The position numbers and the translations under genes were made by a program. The notes below the pieces were generated by a model. It had not been told where the DNA came from. It did no database searches and saw only the letters and a program-made list of their open reading frames with translations. From Flexilinea sp. (GTDB lineage Bacteria; Chloroflexota; Anaerolineae; Anaerolineales; Anaerolineaceae): 64,000 nucleotides of DNA. Shown in pieces: positions 28,319-35,099 of the stretch (positions are counted from its first letter, which is position 1; each line of letters begins with the position of its first letter). The stretch is taken from NCBI GenBank assembly GCA_026645735.1, contig JAPKMT010000007.1, positions 35,953 through 99,952 of the forward strand, written 5' to 3'.

Positions 28319-29296
28319 ATGAATCCAGCTGCAGCAAAACCAACCATCCATACAAGAAAAAAAATGTCCCGACAGACGAGACAAATTGTCAGCACGGCAG
28401 GCGCACTCCTGATTTTGGCAATTGTATTCACGATAGCCAATCCGAATTTCATTTCCTCAATGAATATCCTGAACATTCTCAAACAGGCGACGCCGATTAT
28501 TATCATCGCCATCGGACAGACTTTTGTGCTGATCACCTCCGGTATTGACCTATCCATCGGTTCTGTGATCGCCTGTTCCGGCATCGTCGCTGCAATCTGC
28601 ATGCGTGCAGGATTACCGGTCTGGCTTTCGATGACAGGAGGATTGCTGTTCGGGGCAGGCGTCGGTGCATTGAATGGTGTTTTGATCGTCTATGGCAAAC
28701 TTCCCGCTTTCATCGCGACGATGGGAACGATGACAACGATTCGCGGTCTGGCTTTGTTTCTGACACAGGGTATTCCGATCGGAAGCCTGCCCAAAACTTT
28801 TACACAAATCGGCACACAGCGGAACTGGCTGCTAAATGTCCCCAACCAGGTCTGGATCATGTTTATCCTGGCATTGATTTTTGGTTTTATTCTGGCAAAA
28901 ACAAAAGTCGGACGATATACCTACGCGATGGGATCCAATTATGAAGCCACCCGACTGTCCGGAGTCAATGTAAATCGGACATTGATTATCGTTTATACGA
29001 TCAGCGCATTTCTGGCTGCATGGGCGGGGATGATCATGACGGCCAATGTCATTTCTGCCGCCCCGACAGCCGGAGATGGCTATGAGCTGGATGCGGTTGC
29101 ATCCTCTGTAATCGGCGGTGCCAGTACGTTGGGAGGCGAAGGTATCGTGCCTGGAACGGTGCTGGGAGCGCTGGTCATTGCGACACTACGAAACGGATTA
29201 AACCTCTCCGGCGCTTCTCCGTTCATTCAAAAAATGATCATCGGTATTGTAATCATCGGTGCAGTATTCATTGATCGTTTCCGCCGCACCGATTAA
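28319..29296 (+). CDS. Sugar ABC permease, RbsC type
   Basis: A 325-residue inner-membrane permease of the BPD_transp_2 (RbsC/XylH) family. Hallmarks are FVLITSGIDLSIGSVIACSG, GALNGVLIVYGKLPAFIATM, and the conserved SSVIGGASTLGGEGIVPGTV loop that contacts the ATPase. The ATG has GAGG upstream and is 11 bases after the ATPase stop, so the genes are co-transcribed. Confidence 0.94.
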   Translation: MNPAAAKPTIHTRKKMSRQTRQIVSTAGALLILAIVFTIANPNFISSMNILNILKQATPIIIIAIGQTFVLITSGIDLSIGSVIACSGIVAAICMRAGLPVWLSMTGGLLFGAGVGALNGVLIVYGKLPAFIATMGTMTTIRGLALFLTQGIPIGSLPKTFTQIGTQRNWLLNVPNQVWIMFILALIFGFILAKTKVGRYTYAMGSNYEATRLSGVNVNRTLIIVYTISAFLAAWAGMIMTANVISAAPTAGDGYELDAVASSVIGGASTLGGEGIVPGTVLGALVIATLRNGLNLSGASPFIQKMIIGIVIIGAVFIDRFRRTD

Positions 29297-29351
29297 TCGG
29301 AAAATAAAACTGCCGTGGGCAGTTTGAGTAATAGTAATAAGGAGATAGAAG

Positions 29352-30299
29352 ATGAAAAAAGCGTTGTTGTTCTTAGTATTGGCTATGTTGCTTTCCATTT
29401 GCACCACTGCGATTGCTGCAGATAGCTACACCATCGCATTAATCACGATGGATTCCATGGACCAGCACTGGCTGAAAGTCAAAGCTGGCGCAGAAGAAGC
29501 AGTGGCTGATCTGGTCGCCGAAGGACATGATGTCAAACTGGTTTTTGATGCCCCCTCCACAAAGGTTGACTCGGTTGTTCAGGCAAGCATGATTGAAAAT
29601 CAGATCACCAATAAAGCGAATGCCATCATGGTCGCCCCAATGGATGCAGAAGCCCTCGCGCCAGCCATTGAAGCTGTTTATGATGCAGGAATTCCGATGA
29701 TTCTGATCGATACCCTTGCCAACACAAAGAAATTCCAGGTGATCTATCAGACCGATAATGGCGCTGCTGCCCGAACCGCTGCGCAGGAACTTGGCAAGCT
29801 GCTGGATGGAAAAGGCAAAATTGCCATCATCAATGCCCAGGCTGGATCCCAGACGACCATGACCCGCGAAAGTGAATTCCGCGATGAACTGGCAAAAGCC
29901 TTCCCGGATATCGAGATTGTCGGTGTTCAGTACTGCGATGGCGACAAACAGAGAGCCCTTAACTATGCAGAAGATTTCATGATGAGCAATCCGGATCTGG
30001 CCGGATTCTATGCCTGTAATGAAGGGTCGACTGTCGGTACTGGAAATGCTGTCGATCAGGCTGGAAAAGCCGGCGTCATCAAAGTGGTCGGTTTCGATTT
30101 CTCCGATGAGGTCAAAGATCTGGTAGAACGCGACGTCATTCAGGCCACCATGGTCCAGAATCCGTGGGTGATGGGCAATGAAGGCGTCAAGGCCGCATGG
30201 AAGCTGATTAATGGCGAGAAAATTGCCGATGAAGAAGCTTTTGTTGTCGACACCGGTGTTACGGTCGCGACCAAAGATAATCTGAAGGATATCAAATAA
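29352..30299 (+). CDS. Monosaccharide-binding protein, RbsB type
   Basis: A 315-residue extracytoplasmic binding protein. The signal peptide is MKKALLFLVLAMLLSICTT with cleavage near AIAA. The mature part shows YTIALITMDSMDQHWLKVKA, APMDAEALAPAIEAVYDAGI and VGFDFSDEVKDLVE, typical of the periplasmic-binding-protein-4 class. AAGGAG precedes the ATG. It closes the operon, which ends at a strong terminator at 30319. The exact sugar cannot be read. Confidence 0.93.
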   Translation: MKKALLFLVLAMLLSICTTAIAADSYTIALITMDSMDQHWLKVKAGAEEAVADLVAEGHDVKLVFDAPSTKVDSVVQASMIENQITNKANAIMVAPMDAEALAPAIEAVYDAGIPMILIDTLANTKKFQVIYQTDNGAAARTAAQELGKLLDGKGKIAIINAQAGSQTTMTRESEFRDELAKAFPDIEIVGVQYCDGDKQRALNYAEDFMMSNPDLAGFYACNEGSTVGTGNAVDQAGKAGVIKVVGFDFSDEVKDLVERDVIQATMVQNPWVMGNEGVKAAWKLINGEKIADEEAFVVDTGVTVATKDNLKDIK

Positions 30300-30318
30300 T
30301 CCGGAAGACTGATCCCTG

Positions 30319-30352
30319 GAGCCTGGCAATGACTGCCAGGCTCTTTTTTTTT
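30319..30352 (+). terminator. Intrinsic terminator of the ribose-type ABC operon
   Basis: GAGCCTGGCA (30319-30328) pairs with TGCCAGGCTC (30334-30343) around ATGAC, followed by nine T residues. Confidence 0.95.
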
Positions 30353-30358
30353 ATATAA

Positions 30359-30475
30359 CAGGAGAGGATTGCTTCGCTCCTGTGTGGCTCGCATGGCAAT
30401 CTGTCTTGTGAGATAAAGACAGGCCGCGCCCCTCACCGAACCTCTCCCCATTGGGGAGAGGGAAATATTTCATTA
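30359..30475. repeat. GC-rich REP-like intergenic segment
   Basis: Three short palindromes lie in a row: GATTGC...GCAATC around TTCGCTCCTGTG, CTGTCTT...AAGACAG, and CCTCTCCCCATTGGGGAGAG. The GATTGCTTCG start and the CCTCTCCCC hairpin are of kinds seen between genes of many unrelated bacteria. It is GC-richer than its flanks. The rest of the gap to 30584 is promoter sequence. Confidence 0.45.
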
Positions 30476-30543
30476 TTTGTCCAGCATCGCCCGGCAATTG
30501 CCAGTATTAAAGAAAAAAACAGATAATTGGGATGTACAATAAA

Positions 30544-30571
30544 TTGCACAAAATGGATTAAGTCATATAAA
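30544..30571 (+). promoter_or_regulatory. Promoter of the acyltransferase operon
   Basis: TTGCAC (30544-30549) and TATAAA (30566-30571) are 16 bases apart. Transcription would begin only about 7 bases before the ATG at 30585, giving an almost leaderless message. Confidence 0.55.
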
Positions 30572-30584
30572 ATCAAAGTCAGGA

Positions 30585-31853
30585 ATGAAAAAAGAAGATA
30601 CGTGGTTTGAATTAGATACAGCAGCAAAACTTTATCCTGCGATTACATCCCCCAAACAGGCCAGTGTATTTCGATTAAGTTGTACTTTAACCGAACCGGT
30701 TGACCCGGAGATGCTGCAAACGGCCTTATATGTCACGATTCAGCGATACCCCTCATTCAATGTGCGATTGAAACGGGGCGTTTTCTGGAATTATTTTGAA
30801 CCCAACACCAATCACCCGGCAGTCAGTGAAGAATCTGCATATCCCTGCCAAATGCTGGATGCGTCCCAAAACAATGATTTTCTCTTTCAGGTAACCTGGT
30901 TTGATAAAAGGATCAACCTGGAGATTTTCCACGCAATCGCCGATGCAACCGGAGGCATGGAATTCCTGAAATCACTCGTTTTTTACTATCTCAGCCTTCA
31001 GGGGAAAGTTGTCTCCGCTCAGGGATTGATCCGGACTTTGGAGACCAAAATTGATCCGGAGGAAACTGAAAACAGTTTTATCCGCTATTATGATCCGCAG
31101 ATTGTCACCAGCCGGGCTGAGGAAAAAGCCTTTCATTATTCCGGAAGCGGATTGCCCTTTCAACATTCGCGCCTGATACATGGATTGATTCCTGCTGAAG
31201 ATCTGCTGGATGTGGTGCATTCGTACCACGCCACAGTGACAGCGTACCTGACAGCCGTTTTAATCAAAGCTTATTTCCGGGCTTCAGAATCTTTCATAAA
31301 ACCGGAGGATATCGTAAAAATTTCGGTTCCGATCAACCTGCGGTCCATTTTCCCCAGTCAAACAGTTCGAAATTTCTCATTTTACATGAATATCGGTGAA
31401 AAATACGCGCAAAAAGGTGACCGCTTTGAAACGCTTCTGCAGAAAGTATCAGAACAGATGAAGGACCAATTGGACAAAGAAAAAATCCTTGCCAGAATGA
31501 ATCCCAACGTCTCCTTCGAGAAAAATGCCGCCATTCGTGCGGTGCCGCTGGATGTAAAACTGGCCATCATCCGCCAGGCTCATCAAATGGTTGGAGAAGA
31601 TCTATTCACCTGCAGTCTGTCCAACATCGGCGTGATCGGAATTCCCGATTCCATGCGGCCATTCATCTCCCGTTTTGATTTTGGGCTCAGCACCTCGGAT
31701 AAAATTCCGGTGAACTGCAGCATATGCTCCTATAAAGGAATCGTTTCGATAACATTTTCATCCTCCATCAAAGAAACAGCGTTGGAGAAGGAATTTTTCC
31801 GCTTTTTAGCGGCGGACGGATTGCAGGTCACCATAGAAACCAATGAAGGCTGA
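30585..31853 (+). CDS. Condensation-type acyltransferase (alcohol acetyltransferase-like)
   Basis: A 422-residue protein of the CoA-dependent acyltransferase/condensation superfamily. The HxxxD catalytic motif is IFHAIADATGGMEFL (His116, Asp120). The structural region near the C-terminus includes CSLSNIGVIGIPDSMRPFI. The closest remembered group is the alcohol acetyltransferase-like family paired with DUF6320. It would transfer an acyl group to an alcohol or glycolipid; the substrate is unknown. The ATG has only AGGA one base upstream, and a good promoter sits immediately before it, so initiation may be leaderless. The next gene starts eight bases after its stop. Confidence 0.72.
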   Translation: MKKEDTWFELDTAAKLYPAITSPKQASVFRLSCTLTEPVDPEMLQTALYVTIQRYPSFNVRLKRGVFWNYFEPNTNHPAVSEESAYPCQMLDASQNNDFLFQVTWFDKRINLEIFHAIADATGGMEFLKSLVFYYLSLQGKVVSAQGLIRTLETKIDPEETENSFIRYYDPQIVTSRAEEKAFHYSGSGLPFQHSRLIHGLIPAEDLLDVVHSYHATVTAYLTAVLIKAYFRASESFIKPEDIVKISVPINLRSIFPSQTVRNFSFYMNIGEKYAQKGDRFETLLQKVSEQMKDQLDKEKILARMNPNVSFEKNAAIRAVPLDVKLAIIRQAHQMVGEDLFTCSLSNIGVIGIPDSMRPFISRFDFGLSTSDKIPVNCSICSYKGIVSITFSSSIKETALEKEFFRFLAADGLQVTIETNEG

Positions 31854-31861
31854 GACACCCT

Positions 31862-32539
31862 ATGAAAAAATGTCTTGAATGTAATGTCTGGGTCAACACC
31901 AACGCCATCCGCTGTCCGTTATGCGGTGTCGGATTGAATCAACTGGGGCAGTCTGAAACCGCCCCTCTGTATCCGTCTTATTCCAAAGGCAGACACGGGA
32001 AAAGAAAGATGAATTTTCTCGGGAAGATATTCTTATTCCTGTCGATTGCGATTTCCCTGATCTGCTTTTTGGTCAATGCACTCACCTGGAACGGATTGCC
32101 CTGGTCCGTCGTGGTTGCCGGAGGGATTATCATTGCATGGCTGCTGGTCGGCCTGCCGCTGTTGAAGACGATGAATCTGAATTTTATGCTGATCGACCAG
32201 ATGATCGGAGTTCAGATTTACCTGTATTTGATCGACCGGATTTTCGGCGATAAAGGCTGGTCACTCAATTATGTCTATCCCCTGTTGTATGTTGCCGTCG
32301 CCATCGTCATCGTTTTGTTCGTGATCATCTACCGCATCGCCTGGCATGATTACCTGATCACCGCAGTCATGATGGCTGTGATCGGGTTTTACCCGCTGAT
32401 TCTCATCGCGTTCGGTATCATCGATGTGCTCTGGCCAAGCTACACCGCAATGATGTTCGCCGTCTTGTTAATCTTAGGATTGTTCATCTTCGGACGCGAT
32501 AAATTACGAAAAGAAATCCGCAAACGGATGAACCTGTAA
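31862..32539 (+). CDS. DUF6320-type zinc-ribbon membrane protein
   Basis: A 225-residue protein starting with a zinc ribbon (KKCLECNVWVN and IRCPLCGVGL; Cys4, Cys7, Cys18, Cys21). A basic linker and about six hydrophobic helices follow, and a basic tail ends the protein. It matches what I know as DUF6320, usually encoded beside alcohol-acetyltransferase-like genes. The pairing suggests the membrane protein positions the acyltransferase or handles its lipid-like product; its biochemical role is not known. Confidence 0.72.
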   Translation: MKKCLECNVWVNTNAIRCPLCGVGLNQLGQSETAPLYPSYSKGRHGKRKMNFLGKIFLFLSIAISLICFLVNALTWNGLPWSVVVAGGIIIAWLLVGLPLLKTMNLNFMLIDQMIGVQIYLYLIDRIFGDKGWSLNYVYPLLYVAVAIVIVLFVIIYRIAWHDYLITAVMMAVIGFYPLILIAFGIIDVLWPSYTAMMFAVLLILGLFIFGRDKLRKEIRKRMNL

Positions 32540-32563
32540 CGGATGACTTCAACAAACTGAATG

Positions 32564-32678
32564 CAGCGATTCGAAATATGGACATGCTATTCGAACCAAT
32601 CGGGAAATCTTGCTGTTGTGTTGTTTATGCGCAAAGCGCAAAAACAACACAACAACAAAAAATACTCCCCACATGCTG
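32564..32678. repeat. Dispersed hairpin element, inverted loop
   Basis: CAGCGATTCGAAATATGG starts the copy. The palindrome pairs 32610-32632 with 32636-32658, with two mismatches, around AAA instead of the usual TTT. The right end reads CCCCACATGCTGAG, as if the central bases of CCCCATATTTCGAATTGCTG had been lost. Confidence 0.85.
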
Positions 32679-32764
32679 AGTTGGTGAAAGCCAGGAATTT
32701 AACTTAAATTAATAGAGCAGTTCGTTCATTGATCATCCGCCTGGGATGCAAAACGCTGAGCGGT

Positions 32765-33700
32765 TTATGTTTTCAGACTGTTCAAAACCCGGAACAGAAA
32801 AGTATCCCTCCAGGCACGATCCTCTTGAACCGCCACCAGCACGCTGACAAAAATCAACACAGCGCCGAAAATCTGAATCCCCGTGAACGTCTCCTGCATA
32901 AAAAGCATTCCGAAAATCGATCCGAAAACGGATTCCAGTCCGAGAATGATCGCTGCCTTGGATGGCTTGGCATGTTTCTGTCCGATCGCCTGCAACGTAA
33001 AGCCACCGCCGATCACCAGAATTCCGGAATACAGGATAAACGGGAAAGTGTAAGCCAGTTTGCCGTTTGTATCACCCTGTTCAAAAATGCCCCAGCAGAG
33101 CAAATTGAAGATGGCACAAACCAGAAACTGCCCGGCTGAAAACTGAATCGGATCCGTTTTTTTGGATGCTTTGCCAACCAAGATGATATGCAGCGCCCAA
33201 AAATTGGATCCGACAAAAACAATCGCATCCCCGACAGCGAAATGGTCCAGCGGTTTGCCGGCTGTGCTAAGAAAGTACAATCCGATGATTGCAAAAATGG
33301 CTGCTATGAACGCATTGCGCTTAATTTTCTGCCGGAACAACAGAAAAGAGAGGAACGGGACCAGCGCCACGTAGATCGTTGTGATAAAACTGGCATTTCC
33401 GATTGTCGTCTGTTTCATGCCATACTGCTGGAGCGCCGCTGCAATGAACAGAATGCATCCGGAGAAAAACGTCACCAGTCCGCCTTTTTTGAAAAAAGGC
33501 AGCTGGAACCTGGCCAGAAAGAGAATAAAAATTGCCGCCAGCAAATAACGGATTCCATTGAAGGCAAAAGCAGATAAATTGTCCGCTCCGATCTTCTGCG
33601 GGATAAATCCGCTGCCCCAAATAATCGCAGTCGCCAGCAGCATTCCTTCGGAAATAAATGGCTTCGATTTTACTTTTTCAAGATTTTGACTGTTTTCCAA
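32765..33700 (-). CDS. EamA/DMT-family permease
   Basis: A ten-helix inner-membrane protein of about 311 residues. The N-terminal EamA repeat shows LLATAIIWGSGFIPQKIGAD and FNGIRYLLAAIF; the second repeat contains ILVIGGGFTLQAIGQKHAKP and LGLESVFGSIFGMLFMQE. It is only distantly related to the EamA gene at 8101. The start is a TTG (33700) with GGGAG six bases upstream; a TTG two codons earlier overlaps that site. The start lies inside the 3' end of the metallo-hydrolase gene, so the two are coupled. Substrate unknown. Confidence 0.82.
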   Translation of the reverse strand: MENSQNLEKVKSKPFISEGMLLATAIIWGSGFIPQKIGADNLSAFAFNGIRYLLAAIFILFLARFQLPFFKKGGLVTFFSGCILFIAAALQQYGMKQTTIGNASFITTIYVALVPFLSFLLFRQKIKRNAFIAAIFAIIGLYFLSTAGKPLDHFAVGDAIVFVGSNFWALHIILVGKASKKTDPIQFSAGQFLVCAIFNLLCWGIFEQGDTNGKLAYTFPFILYSGILVIGGGFTLQAIGQKHAKPSKAAIILGLESVFGSIFGMLFMQETFTGIQIFGAVLIFVSVLVAVQEDRAWRDTFLFRVLNSLKT

Positions 33701-34451
33701 GAACAACTCCCATCTTTTTCAGATTATCCATGTGTACTTGCTGGTAGAACTTGCTATCCGCAGTGATCGGCATCATTTTCTTCTCGGATAATCCCTGCAG
33801 GTATTCATAATTCAATTCCATTATGCCGGGATCGGTCAAACTGCCATGGCCCGGTAAAACGCTGCGTACATCACTGCGCTTCATCCAGGTTTCCAGATGA
33901 TGCAGCCAAATCGGGACATCAGCCGGATCATTGATCACCGGGACCGCTTCAAACGCATCACCGCCCAGCAACAGACCCCACTCCGGGATAAAACCGACAA
34001 TACTGTCGGGAGTATGTCCGCGGAATTGATAAAGCTCGAGGGAATAATATCCCATGTCAATCGTCAGTTTTTCATCAAACGTGACGTCCGGTGCGATCAG
34101 CTTGACGCCTTTCCAGCCATTCGCATGCTCGTTCCGCATCTTCCGCAATGTGGAAGGAAGTTCATTTTCAAAACGGTCCAGCGTGTTGGTGTGAGCCACC
34201 ACATGTTCAAACGGATACCCGCATGTGCCCCAGCAGTGATCCCAGTCAGCATGGCTGTAGATTGCCATGGCAGCTTTTTTTTCCAGGTGATGAGAAAAAT
34301 CCATCATATTTTTGGGATAGGAAAACGTATCCCACACAACACAATACTCCCTGCCTTTCAGGAGAGCGCTGTTGACCTGCCATTTTTCGTTGGGAAAAAA
34401 TTCTGCCTGAGCAATCGTAAAAAATTCATCTATGAGTGTTGTTCGAATCAT
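33678..34451 (-). CDS. MBL-fold metallo-hydrolase
   Basis: A metallo-beta-lactamase-fold hydrolase of about 257 residues. The metal motif reads YSHADWDHCWG, so the second histidine of the HxHxDH signature is an aspartate, a variant found in one branch of the family. Later ligands are FRGHTPDSIVGF, LLLGGDAFEAV and LPGHGSLTD. The start is uncertain. The ATG at 34451 lies a few bases after a minus-strand TATAAT (34459-34464) and could be leaderless; an ATG at 34481 would add ten residues. Substrate unknown. Confidence 0.75.
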   Translation of the reverse strand: MIRTTLIDEFFTIAQAEFFPNEKWQVNSALLKGREYCVVWDTFSYPKNMMDFSHHLEKKAAMAIYSHADWDHCWGTCGYPFEHVVAHTNTLDRFENELPSTLRKMRNEHANGWKGVKLIAPDVTFDEKLTIDMGYYSLELYQFRGHTPDSIVGFIPEWGLLLGGDAFEAVPVINDPADVPIWLHHLETWMKRSDVRSVLPGHGSLTDPGIMELNYEYLQGLSEKKMMPITADSKFYQQVHMDNLKKMGVVLGKQSKS

Positions 34452-34628
34452 TCGAATGATTATAACTGAGGTAACGGGCATTCAAAAAACTTACGTGAGG
34501 GTGAATTTTTTGAAGAAAAGTCAGTGGTTCGAACAGAGCCCTTTACACAATACAGCGTGGAGATTGCCTCGTCCCTACTGGATTATAACAATGACAAAAG
34601 TAGCAACACTGCCGAAGAATACGATAAA

Positions 34629-35099
34629 ATGGAGCATATGTGTTTTATGATTACCAAAGCTTCATGGCGCGATCTGAACGCCATTCTCCGACTGGAGCAA
34701 GTCTGCTTTGCCAAAGATGCCTGGACATTTCTGGACGTGGCCGGCGCGCTGATCGGCGGGGACATCATCCGCTTCAAAGCCACCTGCGGCGATGAACTGG
34801 CCGGATTTGCCGCAGCAGAAATCCGCAAGGCAGAGCATGCCGGCTGGATTATCACCCTGGGTGTTTTTCCGCAATACCGCAACCAGGGCATCGGATCTGC
34901 GCTGCTGCAGACATGCGAAAAAGCCCTGCTGCCGCTCAAAATTCGATTATGCGTCAGTATGAAAAACAACGAAGCAATTCACCTCTACAAAAATATTGGC
35001 TACCGCGAGATCGGGATCTGGCCGTCGTATTATGCCGATCATTGTGATGCCATTGTGATGGAAAAAAATGAACAGGAAACGATACCAGACGCTCTTTAA
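34629..35099 (+). CDS. GNAT acetyltransferase (RimI-like)
   Basis: A GNAT-fold N-acetyltransferase of about 156 residues. The acetyl-CoA pyrophosphate loop is VFPQYRNQGIGSALLQ, and the C-terminal part has SMKNNEAIHLYKNIGYRE followed by YADHCDAIVMEK, close to the RimI pattern that acetylates protein N-termini. Several ATGs (34629, 34638, 34647) are possible and none has a clean ribosome binding site. Its 3' end overlaps the following glycosyltransferase gene by 32 bases, so they are read together. Confidence 0.78.
   Translation: MEHMCFMITKASWRDLNAILRLEQVCFAKDAWTFLDVAGALIGGDIIRFKATCGDELAGFAAAEIRKAEHAGWIITLGVFPQYRNQGIGSALLQTCEKALLPLKIRLCVSMKNNEAIHLYKNIGYREIGIWPSYYADHCDAIVMEKNEQETIPDAL

Noticed and set aside
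29439..30329. A 296-codon minus-strand frame opposite the RbsB-type gene
   Set aside because: The plus-strand gene has a signal peptide, family motifs and a ribosome binding site; the antisense translation shows no domain.
32729..33139. A 136-codon plus-strand frame opposite the second EamA gene
   Set aside because: The minus-strand frame encodes a clear ten-helix transporter; the opposite translation has no features.
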